In this document: positions 32,965 to 44,020 of the stretch, in pieces
Layout of the letters: every line of letters starts with the position of its first letter
Numbering within the stretch: the stretch's first letter is position 1
Assembly (NCBI GenBank): GCA_936432065.2
Contig: OW386285.2
Span: forward strand, 27,893,920 to 27,957,919
Source: Rutpela maculata
Taxonomy: Eukaryota; Arthropoda; Insecta; Coleoptera; Cerambycidae
Direction: 5' to 3'
DNA: 64,000 nucleotides
Program-made: the position numbers and the translations under genes
The notes under the pieces: generated by a model
Seen by the model: only the letters and a program-made list of their open reading frames with translations
Databases searched by the model: none
What the model was told of the DNA's origin: nothing

Positions 32965-35020
32965 TCACCAGCTCATTTAAAATATTTCGACAATTCATTA
33001 CCAGCTTAGAGGACATTTTGCAGGAATCTTCAAAATCGACTAACCATGCTGCTGCATATAAATATGTTGACAAAAAAAACTCTTCTAAAATTTTGGATTG
33101 CAGACAGTAAGACGACATACCTCTGCTTGGTGTACATTAGAGTATTTGTCAACTGGCATCGACATACGAATCTTCTTGATTTGCATCCATGTATGCCAGC
33201 CCCGGGTTTCTCCTGAGTCTTCAATCAGTTCCTGGGTCTGAGAAAATGCTATGGAATAGTGAACATCGTCGGGGAGACACCAAGGGGCAGTAACAAATTA
33301 ACTTGTTCTAAAACACACTTGAGTCTTTTATAGATAATTACCACTGGTTTTTTCTAGAACTGTACGTGATTGGTGCAAAAAATTAATTACACCAATCACG
33401 TACGGTTTTATAAAAAATAGTGGGATATATCTACGTCCAGCGGCTTCATCATAATTGGCGATTGCAGTACCTTGGGACATAAACACTTGTTCTTTAAGAT
33501 GTTTTCAATATGTCTCGTTTCCTTTTTTATTACGTAATATGATACGATAGAAGCTACTAAAGTAATAAAAGTTATTGTATTAATAATAAATACATTAGAA
33601 AAAAATCTTTTTAATTTTTGCGCCCTGAGGTTGTATACCTTGGGACATAATTCCTTCCCCCGAATTAATGTTATAATAACTAAACCTAACAGGAACAAAT
33701 TTCATTCATAAACATGAAATTACATGAGAGCATTTATTCGTAGAGGATCCGTTTCAACGGCGCGAAACCTTGATGACTAAAAATAGAACAATTAAAATCT
33801 GTGTTGTTATTTATTTATTTTCTGTTAAATCCCGCGACCGTCGCGAGCATGGTGAAATTACTCGTTCTAAATTCACAGGCGACTAATATAATAAAAGTAT
33901 TCGCCTTGAACCGGCGTGTAAAATCTCATTAATGTATTAGATTAGGTAAGTGTCTGGACAAAAATATCCCCACACAGGACAAGTATAGATTCTCGATGTT
34001 ATTTTTAACCCGCATCTTCCGCCACATAAAAACTTTTTTACAGCGTACTCATTGTTATTTCAGAGGAATAAATGCATCGGTTCAAGTATAACTGGGGCGC
34101 ATAAAATCATTCTAATGGAAACACTGCTCCGGGCGAAACCCAATAAGACCAAAACATTCGTATAAGTATTAAATTTTCACTAGAGTGACAGACAGTGCAG
34201 TGAAATAAATGATATTTAGATCTCAGATATCTATTTTCGTATATCATTTCCTCTTTCAGTTCCTATGTAGTGTTTTCTGTCTTCTTAGATTATCTGAAGT
34301 TGACCGGGTAGCGGGGTTATTTGAAGGGTTTCGTCCAACTAAGATTTACTATGTGGGTCAATGAACCCCTTCGAGTCGTAAAGCTCTATCGAGGGACCGT
34401 TTTCGCTTATTTGGGGCATTCGGTACGTAAATCACCATCAGCAACTAAGTTCTGGTTTTTGTTTAAGTTTCAGTCGATCTATTTCGAATCATTTTTTACG
34501 TTACTTAATAACTTTGTTTTTCTGCTTGTTAGTGTATTCCTACTCATACATATATATCTCATAGTCATAGTTTTTTTTGGAAGGCTGAAGGAAAATGAAT
34601 TGTTGTTATGTCAACACTCATTGTCATCAGGATATATAATAAAAAAAAATAAATATTTGAATTATAATATAACATAATATTATATAAATAAATAGGTTAA
34701 TTCGACAGAAAGTAACCTTGGTCGTTTGTCTAAATAAACATTACATTCCTCAAAATAAATTGAAATTATTTTTTTCAAGATTTTTCTAATTCCTTGCTCA
34801 TAAATGTGTAAACAAGTAGTTATGTGTTTGTAATTTAAATAAATAAAGTAAATGCTCTGAATTACAATTATTATTTACCTTAAGAATAAGAATGGTGCAG
34901 TATAGATAAAAATAAAGTTCAAGAAAATATTATTTATTTACAAATTGTTAATTATTACAATATAATTCGCCGTCCTACGTGAATATTTTCTGATGTAAAT
35001 ATATTAGATAAAACTTGATG
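32965..35020. other. Intergenic sequence, partly balanced composition
   Basis: No gene recognised. Open frames at 33408-33698 (minus, one hydrophobic stretch FSNVFIINTITFITLVASIV) and 34321-34677 (plus) have no family resemblance. 33720-34320 is less AT-biased with CG-containing phrases ('cccgcgaccgtcgcgagc') and looks single-copy; it may be host non-coding sequence. 34670-35000 is AT-rich. Confidence 0.3.
33359..33406. repeat. Perfect hairpin, ~16 bp stem
   Basis: TGTACGTGATTGGTG pairs with CACCAATCACGTACG across a 14 nt AT-rich loop (a G-T pair near the base). It could be a minimal MITE, an RNA hairpin or a cruciform. No second copy was noticed in the window. Confidence 0.7.
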
Positions 35021-35292
35021 GACGTACTATGCGGGAAAGATATCGGGCATGAGACAAGTAATATGCGGCTGCGGCTATATGTAAACAGCATCCTACCGTT
35101 CTTATTTCATTGGGACAGTCACAGCAATCTCGGCGTATGCTTTGAATTGTGGTTCCATTAGGTATATAATCAATATAAATGTGGCAAGTTTTAGTGTTGA
35201 TATACCTTGATCTTACATCCAGTTTTAATATGTTGGTCGCGACTTTAATAAAAGCAATCTCATCTAATGCCCGTTTGATATCATTGAACTTA
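35021..35292 (-). pseudogene. Second SWIM zinc-finger transposon-protein fragment
   Basis: Minus-strand reading gives LKLDVRSRYINTKTCHIYID, then YIPNGTTIQSIRRDCCDCPN, EIRTVGCCLHIAAAAYYL and SHARYLSRIVR. It is co-linear with the SWIM block at 12500-12800: RSRxxxTK, CxC, TVGCCxH, YYLSxxRYL. About 88 residues remain in one frame without a stop, so the fragment is short but well preserved. No ends, nuclease domain or palindrome surround it. Confidence 0.8.
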
Positions 35293-35845
35293 TGTTGGTT
35301 TTATTTTTAGTCTATTCCCAGAATTTTTTAAAATTTTTATCAACATATCATTATCAACTTACGTAATTACAACTGACTGACATCTATATTTCCATTATTA
35401 AGTTAATTTCAATAATTTTCTGTCAAAAGAACAATTTGGATAACTAAAAAAATCTATTTATTAAAAATCTAATTATTTATCTTTGCAGCTTGACGTGAAG
35501 AATACAACTGCAGCAAATTCAAGATTTGTGTACTGGAAAAAACCCCACTTGTTACTCGCAATGTCTTGACAGATGTTTGATCTATGATATATTCTTTATT
35601 CTAGTTTAACTTCCTTTGCTGCCTGACAACATCACGCCATTTGTCGCAATGGGGAAGATGCGTGAAATTTTAAAATGCTTGAAAAAGTGATTTGTTCGTA
35701 ATTTCCATTACGCAGAAAACGATTATAAAGAAATTCAAAATAAAATTTATTTTACGTGAAATAAATATATAGATTATGCCGTAATTTGTAAATGCAACCA
35801 CGTGCCTGCAAACGGTTTCTTATTGGCGTGACGTCAATGACGTCA
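35293..35845. other. Intergenic sequence, no gene seen
   Basis: AT-rich. A 'cacgccatttgtcgcaatgg' phrase at 35630 resembles other insect repeat text, and 35826-35846 contains 'gtgacgtcaatgacgtcat', two CRE-like TGACGTCA sites. Nothing coding. Confidence 0.35.
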
Positions 35846-35849
35846 TCCG

Positions 35850-36090
35850 TTAGTCGGATCAATCATAATTTTAATTTTGTTGTAATTTACCCTTAAACCG
35901 TACTCAGAGCTTATTATTTGAAGGCTGTTCAGCAGGTGTATGAGCTCATCTTCCCCCACTGCAACTAAGTTGGTATTATCTGCAAATCTCAAGTTAAAGA
36001 TCTTAGTTCCGCCCATAGTTATTCCATGCTGTCAGTTCTTCAGCGTAAGCCGTATCACTTGTTCACTACACATGTTAAAGAGGATTGATA
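35850..36090 (-). pseudogene. Reverse transcriptase fragment (CR1/RTE-like)
   Basis: Minus-strand reading shows FNMCSEQVIRLTLKN, an in-frame stop, then GGTKIFNLRFADNTNLVAVG with FADN in place of the catalytic (Y/F)ADD, followed by LIHLLNSLQIISSEYGLRVN and YNKIKIM. Order and spacing match RT motifs C and D. Loss of the second catalytic Asp and the stop mark it as dead. Confidence 0.75.
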
Positions 36091-36412
36091 GTTAGTGTTC
36101 TTTTACCAAAACAGGGCAGAGAAAAACATCTTTGGATGACTAATCATGAATAATCATTTTTCATATCACTATGTTTCATATCTTGAATATTTGTAGTTAC
36201 CTGTTTAATGCGACATGATTCTCAGTATGCTTTCCCATACGCATAATTCGTAATACATTATTTTATATCTGTGTTTATAAACTTAATCTTTTTGTTTGTG
36301 TTTAACTCGTTGGCCAAACTGACAACTTTTTAGTAGAAAAGTAAGTAAGATATAATGCGGGCATAATTGGACCCAACGCGGTCCCTCGTGGTACACCATA
36401 TTATAACTACAG

Positions 36413-36638
36413 AATATTATTTAGGTATTATGCAAATCACAACTTACACACTTTTTTATTTATTATGAAAATACCTACTTTCTGTATATTGTTGCCCTAA
36501 TCTGGGCACGCTAATATACTAGTTAGATAAATACTTTAAAACACCGATTATTGGAGAATCAATATACTGAAAGTAGGTATTTTTATAATAAATAAAAAAG
36601 TGTGTAAGTTGTGATTTGCATAATACCTAAATAATATT
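36413..36638. mobile_element. Hairpin MITE, ~75 bp arms
   Basis: The left arm 36413-36490 and right arm 36567-36638 are near-perfect reverse complements (for example 'aaatcacaacttacacactt' against 'aagtgtgtaagttgtgattt'), with a 76 bp loop. The high arm identity suggests a recent insertion. Non-coding. Confidence 0.85.
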
Positions 36639-36639
36639 C

Positions 36640-37924
36640 TCTAGTCATGATAAAAGCAAATAAATAAAAAATAATTAATTACACCATATTATGTCTCATA
36701 AAAGATGCTTTACTTTGCGTTTTACTTGTTTCTATGATCAGTTTTTCATCACTTAAGTAGCTCTTCATTAGTGATGTTCTAACAGTTTATGAGAAGAAAA
36801 TGACAGACAGCATCGACCATTATTTGAGAGATCTGGAAAAATTCAATCTCTTTAAATGATTCATTCGCTCTAAATCTGTTCAGATATTTTACATAAATCA
36901 GAAAAGCTGGTTTTGATTTGGAAAAGTCAGTCTTTCTTATACTCTTATGTAAAACGACTTTACTGAATGTATTTAAACATGCCAGAATAAACATCTGACA
37001 GATTCTTTAACTTTTCAGGTTCAACTTTTATTTTCAACTCCTAGGGTTTTATCTTTTAAGCTTAAGATGATTCTTAACATAACTTGCATTTGTTTGTATT
37101 AAGAGAATTGAATGCTTTTGAATATGCATATTTAAAATTTAGTTGCCACAGTGTTAAATTTAAAAATAAGAATGAAGGAGAAAATTTGCAGACTTGATGT
37201 TCAACTGCTCATGTTACCTTACCCTGTTTAGACGCCCAATTGTTAAAAAATCGCAATATTCCCTTTTCAAGTTGGTTGATTAGACTTGATTGAATGATTG
37301 ATAAATTTTCTAATAGTAAAGGATCTTTTTTTTGTTGCAGGTCGAAGACGATTGCATCTTTACCATCACAAATATCCGCCGCCCTGGGCCTTCCTAATAT
37401 TAGTTTTAGTATCATCTTTAATTAGTATAGTAGGTAAGTGACATTTTAATGTTTATCCTCTCACTACAACGGACCTTAAAGATAAGGAACAAGAACGCGT
37501 GGTATTAGAAGCATGCATAAAATTACTTTTATGTCGGTTTTTAGAAAACCGTTTCATGACTTAGAAGTCTACGACTTGCACGATATTTTCTTATCTTTAT
37601 CGAGTTTAGTGTAGTTACATAATTTATTACGAATATTAAAAGAAATATTTTGTGCAACATACCTAAGCAAATACATAATAATTGGAAACATAGGCGTCCA
37701 CAATATCCGCGTGAATCATAAATGTGGAATTTACTCCGAATAATAACTTAATAAGTAGTCATTTAATTCTGCTAAAATAATGGAGTGCGAAGTTCAGAAA
37801 TATCCGTATTCTACCGTTCGACGTATTTTAATTAACCCAACTTAGAGCTAGAGGATTTGTTTGTGAAGTTCAAGTCGATGTAAACATTAACCTAAAATAA
37901 TAATTTCAGCTGGAACAAGATATA
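36640..37924. other. Intergenic sequence, no gene seen
   Basis: A 68-codon minus-strand frame at 37209-37415 has no recognised motif. No repeats found. Confidence 0.4.
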
Positions 37925-38575
37925 GGCCAGGCTAGATAAGTGCCAGAATTAAAAAAAAAAAAAATCGTTACAGCAAACTGATAGCAGAATATTTTAGAAC
38001 ATATCACAACTAAAGAAGGAAAAATAATCCTGCGGTTATCTGGGGTGAAATGGGGTGGGTTTTTATGGGTGAAAAACGGTTTTTTGCGATTTATGGCTTA
38101 ACTGCGCATCCTATCAAAAAAAGTTAAATGTAAATGTTGTAGGTAATAAAAATATCTACAACTTGTGTGGAGAACATTTTTATCTTAACCTCAAAATTTT
38201 TCGAGATACACGCAAAAAACCCCTTTTCGGTTTTTTATTTTTTTCTTCCACAAAAATAATTCGATTCAGCTCAAACTTGGTGAAAGTATACCTTTTGGTG
38301 TCCCACATAAGCACTACTTTTTTTGGAGCAAAATATTTAACGGTTGTTGTTTAATTCAATTTAAAGAAAAAAAAAGTGAAATTTTCAACTGCGATTCCTC
38401 ATAAAAGTACTTGTCCGATAGAGTTCGGACAGGGCTCATTTTTTTGTTTTTATGTCTACTTTCAATAAATAAAAAAAATATATATGGTGCATTGGAAAAA
38501 ATTGCCGGAAAATCGAAAATTCCGAAAAAATGTCCTTTTTCTTTGTATGCTTTTTAAGAGTATAATTTGCGGTCA
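37925..38575 (+). repeat. 650 bp repeat, left inverted copy
   Basis: Begins GGCCAGGCTAGATAAG next to TA and runs through 'cgttacagcaaactgatagc', 'accccatttcacccc' (as complement) and 'cttgtccgatagagttcgga'. It is matched in inverted orientation by 44770-45417. Non-coding. Either a solo element or the long inverted end of a composite. Confidence 0.85.
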
Positions 38576-39189
38576 GTGAAATGAAGAAACGAATTATTCG
38601 GCTTATTTTTGAAGATAGAAACTTCAAATTTTGTACGTATGTATTAAAATATATATTCTAGTTCGTCACGTTTTTAATTTTTTGTTTTAATCAAAAACAC
38701 GTGATCAACGAAAAAATTGACGTCGAAAAATTGGAATTTACAAAAAACGAAATCGTGACGCCCTAGATAGTCCTTAATTAATTACGTGGATAAAATATAA
38801 CCTCTTAATTTTCAAACATAGATTCAATAAATAGTTTCCAATTTTGCCGTCAATAGATGGCACTCGCCTCGGCATTCGCATAGCTTTACACGCTCTCGGA
38901 CTTTAGGGAGGAACTTGTTGTCATGGAGACCAGACGCGAATGAATGCTTGCCAGGGAAGCATTTAGCAGTTCTGGTAATTGTAATCTTAAATTTATTTAT
39001 AAATTATTTTATCTTACAGGCATGACTTAATAGATGAAATTCTTGAAAATGTTAATACATAAATAAAAGGTGCCAAATAGAGAGGATGTATAAACACTCC
39101 TACAAATTTTATTATGAAAATTTGAATTCGGTTTTTAGTTATTATTATAGTTATATAGTTTTTATTCGAAATTATTACCGAGCAAAATG
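38576..39189. other. Intergenic/internal sequence, no gene seen
   Basis: AT-rich, contains 'gaaatcgtgacgccctagat' and a short balanced patch 38850-38960. No coding sequence recognised. Confidence 0.35.
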
Positions 39190-39312
39190 TACAGGGTGTC
39201 CCAGTTAACACGCTATGCTCGGTTTTCACGGTAGTTTCTGAGATAAGTTTATGGTTCAAAATCCAGTCTGACGTAGGTTTTCCGAGGAATCTCATACTGC
39301 TAAGATATTTAG

Positions 39313-39982
39313 GAATCCAAGATGGCGGACGAATTTCGTCTTCTATGGTCCTATTCGACTGAAAATCGACATCTGGGGGTTTTTGGGGATGCGGTTTACG
39401 AATTTTTGGTCAAAATTTAGGAATCCAAGATGGCGGACGAATTTCGTCATCTATGGACCTATTCGACTGAAAATCGATATCTGGGGGTTTTCGGAGATGC
39501 GGGTTATGAATTTTTGATCAAAATTGAGGACTCCAAGATGGCGGACGAATTTCGCGATCTATAGTCCTATTCGACTGAAAATCGATATCTGGGGGTTTTC
39601 GGGGATACGGGTTACGAATTTTTGGTCAAAATTTAAGACTCCAAGATGGCGGACGAATTTCGTCATCTATGGTCCTATTCGACTGAAAATCGATACCTCG
39701 GGGTTGTCGGGGATGCGGGTTACGAATTTTTGGTCAAAATTTAGGAATCCAAGATGGTGGACGAATTTCGTCATCTATGGTCCTATTTGGCAGAAAATCG
39801 ATACCTCGGGGTTGTCGGGGATCCGGGTTACGAATTTTTGGTCAAAATTTAGGAAACCAAGATGGCGGATGAATTTTGTCATTTGTGGTCCTATTCGACT
39901 GAAAATCGATATCTGGAGGTTTTCGGGGATGCGGGTTACGAATTTTTGGTAAGAATTTAGGAATCCAAGACAGCGGGCGAAT
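39313..39982 (+). repeat. 108 bp minisatellite, six full units plus a partial
   Basis: Unit starts fall at 39313, 39421, 39529, 39637, 39745, 39853 and 39961: exactly 108 bp each. Each unit carries 'ccaagatggcggacgaattt', 'ggtcctattcgactgaaaat' and 'gttacgaatttttggtcaaa'. Because 108 is a multiple of three, one frame stays open across four units (39524-39952) with an RWRTNFVIYGPIRLKID motif. Openness follows from the period and is weak evidence of coding. Confidence 0.95.
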
Positions 39983-40497
39983 TATAACTATATTTTGACC
40001 CCCCCTTTATTTATGTTATTATTGGAGATAAAAAAAAGTTTCGTATAAGAGTTGTAGGGTTGTATACATATTTTTTTAAATGCAATTAAAAAACAATTGC
40101 TTGCATATGTCACGTGATATAACAATGAAGGTTGCTTTTTAAATTAAAACCCTGTTTACATATTCTTTTAGATCCTTTATCCCTAATTTCAAACATATAA
40201 AGATTGATAGATCTGTAATATTTTTTGATATATCGGACATTAAATATGCTCCAAACATGCATATAGGTATTTTAGGGTTTCTGACGGAGCGCAGTCAGTG
40301 GCGGATTTAGGGCGGGGGGGGGGGGCTATAGAGGCTATAGCGGCAAAATCCAAGGGCGGCAATTTTTTTGAAAAACACCAAAGACATAAAAACAAAAAAT
40401 TATTATTATTAATATGTTCTGTCAAAACATGTTTAATTTATTTGAGAACGTGTTTTTTATATTAACTAGACTAAAGTTCCTTATTATAGTCAACAGT

Positions 40498-41783
40498 ACA
40501 GGGTGGTTGTGCAAACGTTAGAACCTCATTTAACTTTTTTATTTTTGGAGTTACGTAAATAAGAAAACAATTCAAACAAGTCGAATTTCGGAGATATGAG
40601 CTTTACCTTGGTTTTTTTAAATAGAACACCCCCATATATTTTACACCATTTGAAAGGCCATAGAAAAATCTTTTCAATGATATATGACACAGTATTTTTC
40701 TTAAAAACTATAGTAGATATTAAGTTTTATATTTTCTTACATTAAGTCATGGTAGTCCGAAAAATATACACAGTGTATTTCACTTTTTAATTTGTTTTTC
40801 TGATTTGAATCAAATTTTACTTAAGTATAGAACAAATTAGGATCTACTTATGACCAGAAAAAAATTCACCGCCTACAAATGCAAAGCCACCTGCGTTACC
40901 AAAATATGCGGATAAAATCAAAAAATCATATTAGGCATATTTTTATTGGAAAATTTTGTCAATGAAACTTGTTCAGAATTATTCAGAAACCTTAAGTCCA
41001 AAATTTAATCAAAATAAAAAATATATAAATTTTTATTAAAATAATGTCCAAGTCCAAAAATATCATTTTAATGGGTTTTTTCGTTTAGAAAACTGTACTA
41101 TGACAATTTTATTTGAAATTAAACCCAAGCTGCCAGGTAGTTGTAAAGCAATTTACAGTTTTTTTTTTAAATAATTATTTTCAAAATTTTTAAAGTTTCA
41201 AGTTTTTCATTTTTTAATTTTGATTAAATTTTGGCCATTTTGGGCAATTCTGAACAAGTTTTATTAACAAAATTTTCCGATAAAAAAATGCCTAATATGA
41301 TTTTCGATTTTCTCCACATATTTTGGTACCGCAAGTAGATACTAATTTGTTCTATACTTAAGTAAAATGTGATTCAAGTCGGAAAAAAAAAATAAAAAAG
41401 TTATTGGGGTGTTACCATTTCAAGTGAAACACACTGTATCAATTATTGAAATTCTCCATTTTATTTAAAATAAAGTGAAATTAGACAGAACTAACATATT
41501 GTTTATTTTAATTTACATACTTTTGTTTTCCATGGCTAATTTGATAAATTGTAAATTTATAGTAAATTAGACAAAATTTGTTTAAGATAAGCACCATGTA
41601 TTATATTATAAATACAAAGCTTTTTTTATGGCGTTTCAAATGGTACATATATGGAGTGTTCCTTTAAAAAAAAGCAAAGTAAAGTTCATATCTCCGAAAT
41701 GCGACTTTCAATAGGCATGTCCACAAAATTTTAATTTCAATTGTAAATGATAGAATTATCGATATTGTACACTAATTTAACAA
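40498..41783. mobile_element. Palindromic element, right end cut by a HINE copy
   Basis: The arm at about 40588-40700 ('atttcggagatatgagcttt') pairs with 41620-41715 ('aaagttcatatctccgaaat'). The left end begins TACAGGGTGGTTGTGCAAAC at 40498, the usual style of a mariner-like end. A matching right end is absent where the HINE copy starts. A further inverted-repeat element occupies its centre. Confidence 0.6.
40771..41436. mobile_element. Nested mariner-like palindromic element, 666 bp
   Basis: Ends CAGTGTATTTCACTT / AAGTGAAACACACTG. Arms of about 240 bp pair through 'acttaagtatagaacaaatt', 'aaaatcatattaggcat' and 'ggaaaattttgt'. A TA follows the right end; the left flank is not a clean TA. 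Non-coding. Confidence 0.7.
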
Positions 41784-42459
41784 TTAAAAAAAAACGCTGC
41801 CCATGGAATCACTACTTCCACATCCAGATTTTCTATCCAAGTCACTCACAACGATAAAATGTTGTATGTGGAAATAATTGTTTAATAAGATAATATTTGA
41901 AATCGTCTACCTCAAAAACCCATAAAAACCCCCACATCGGTAGTGGGGTGGGGGTGGTGATAGTGGGTGGTAGTGGGGGTGGATAAGGTAAAAAAATATT
42001 TTGAGGTTTCTGGTTCTTGTGCACACATTAAATCAAAATTTTTTCCATCCTCTTTAATAATGGGGTGGGGGTGGTAATGGGGGTGGCTAATGCCAAAATT
42101 TTTTTTGAGACCTTAGCTTCTCTTGTATATAGTAAATACCAATTTTATGAACTCTTACCTGCTTGATTTACCTATTTACCCCAATTTACCCCCCCAATCC
42201 TTCGACGGAACAAGATGAAAATATAATCTAGTTCTAGATCTCATTAAAGTACATATGCGTACCAAATTTCAAGTCAATATCTCAAACGGTTCCAGAGTAA
42301 ACGTGTGCACAAAAACAAAGTTACAGACCGACAGACAGAAATTTTTTTTCGCTCAAACTTAAAATCTCGACGTTTCATGACATTCTAAGCCTATTTAAAC
42401 AATAAAAATTTAAAAAAAATTTTTTATCGTTACTATACTACCACTGGATGTGGAAGTAA
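41784..42459 (+). mobile_element. HINE/Helentron-like element, copy 2
   Basis: Full-length relative of the copy at 17832-18480: start 'aaaacgctgcccatggaatc', TACTTCCACATCCAG, G-rich core, 'accgacagacag', and closing hairpin CCACTGGATGTGG (one stem base decayed). Confidence 0.75.
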
Positions 42460-42552
42460 TATATGTATCCTTATTTTACCAGTTATTCGTAATAGAAATC
42501 ACCCCAACATAGCAAGGATTTTTGGTAATTTTTCAATAAAAATTCTTGGCCT

Positions 42553-43030
42553 ATGAAGTAAAAAAATATTTTGAAGTTTTTGGTTCTTGTACATACACTA
42601 AATCACACTTTTTTTTCGTCCCCTTAAAAAATGGGGGTTAAGGGTAATGGTCGTAATGGGGGAGCTAATGTCAAAAATTTTTTTGAGACCTTAGGTTCTC
42701 TTATATATACTAAATACCAATTTTACGAACTCTTTACCTGTTTACCTCCCCATTTACCTCAATTTACACCCCAATCCTTCGATGGAATAAGATGAAAATA
42801 TAATCTAGTTCCAGATCCCGTTAAAGTACATACGTGTACCAAATTTCAAGTCAATATCTTAAACGGTTCCAGAGTAATCGTGCGCACAAAAAAGTTAGAC
42901 CGACAGACAGACAGACATTTTTTTACGCTGAAACTTAAAATGGCGACCTTTCATGACAATCTAAGCCTATTTGAACAATAAAAATTTTCAAAAATTTTTT
43001 TGTTACTATACTTCCACTGGATGTGGAAGA
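42553..43030 (+). mobile_element. HINE/Helentron-like element, copy 3 (5'-truncated)
   Basis: Starts within the family consensus at 'atgaagtaaaaaaatatttt' and continues to the terminal hairpin ACTTCCACTGGATGTGGAAG. It follows copy 2 by about 90 bp in the same orientation. Confidence 0.75.
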
Positions 43031-43317
43031 ATTAATATTCTATTTTCAAGAAAAAGAACGCCATTGCCATGTAAACCGGAAGTGATATTTAAAATTTACA
43101 TGCCTTTTTTTACTTTCCTTTAATAGTCAATTAGGAACATAAATAATCCGATCAATTCTTCTTTGATGTTTAATTATATGTTTCTTAGCGGCATCGATTC
43201 TCCGGAAAAAAATACTTATCTCAAAAACTACCGAGAAAATCGGACATAACGCGTTAACTAGGACACCCTGTACACTGTACATTTACATTATGTATCTACA
43301 GATAGTTTTTCTTTTAA

Positions 43318-43400
43318 TTAAAAACCACTGCCTAAGGAATCACTACAACCGCATTCAGTTTTCCTACTCAAATTACTTTAAATAAAAATTCTTGTGCACC
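43318..43400 (+). repeat. HINE-like 5' end fragment
   Basis: 'aaaaaccactgcctaaggaa' followed by 'tcactacaaccgcattcag' matches the family 5' end with divergence, then similarity is lost. It lies just outside the right end of the 4.08 kb element. Confidence 0.5.
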
Positions 43401-44020
43401 CAACGCGAAATTCGACTCTGTACGACAGAAATATATTTGAACTATTTCTCTTATATTACACAATCTCCTCCTGTTTACGTAGACGGCATATTTCATTGGT
43501 CAAAGGGGCACGCCCACCCGTATAAACGTTTTTCATATATATCAATGAAAATATTATTTGTCGTACCACAGATTATACTCTTAATTATTGTCAAAAATTT
43601 GCTATTATTTATTACAATTAATATCATTTTGTAATATCAATGTATGCTTCAAACAATAAGTAAAATAATTAATAATTAATTACATTCCTCAACCACTTTT
43701 GAATTATTAAACAAACAAAAAAGTATGATCTTGATTTCTATGCCTTCTATTGTAACCGTATTGGTACGGCGTATAAATGACCGCATTTTTATTTATTTGA
43801 TAACCTACATATATTTACCTTTAATTTTGATTGTTAATAACTTTTAAATTGTAAAAATTGATAAAAATTGCTTTGTTAATTTTTATTATTAAACATAATA
43901 TAAATAATTTTTTGTAAAAATAATAAATGTACTTTTTAAAACTAAAGACTAAGAAAAGGCAAATATGTGTATATATACTCAGATACACATACATCCGCAC
44001 ATATAAAACCAATTGCTATC
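43401..44020. other. Very AT-rich sequence, no gene seen
   Basis: The open frame at 43392-43634 is hydrophobic at its C-terminus (VVPQIILLIIVKNLLLFITI) but shows no family resemblance. AT content alone could produce it. Confidence 0.35.

Larger units (their letters stand above)
39192..43270. mobile_element. TA-flanked composite element, 4.08 kb, with nested insertions
   Basis: The ends CAGGGTGTCCCAGTTAAC (39192) and its partner with one change near 43270 match over about 57 bp, continuing 'ggtagtttctgagataag' against 'ggtagtttttgagataag'. Both are flanked by TA (39190-39191, 43271-43272), as in mariner/Tc1-type elements. Inside are a 108 bp tandem array, a second palindromic element with its own nested element, and two HINE-type copies. 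No transposase gene was recognised. Confidence 0.8.

Noticed and set aside
38163..38354. Hydrophobic frames in the 650 bp inverted repeats (also 44979-45209)
   Set aside because: Shared only because the DNA repeats; frame is not longer than expected from composition.
39524..39952. 142-codon repeat protein in the satellite
   Set aside because: Openness is explained by the 108 bp period; there is no start context or homology. Kept as a finding about the repeat, not as a gene.
42300..42360. CRISPR-like short repeats (gacagaca runs)
   Set aside because: Simple microsatellite inside HINE elements, no spacer structure, eukaryotic context.
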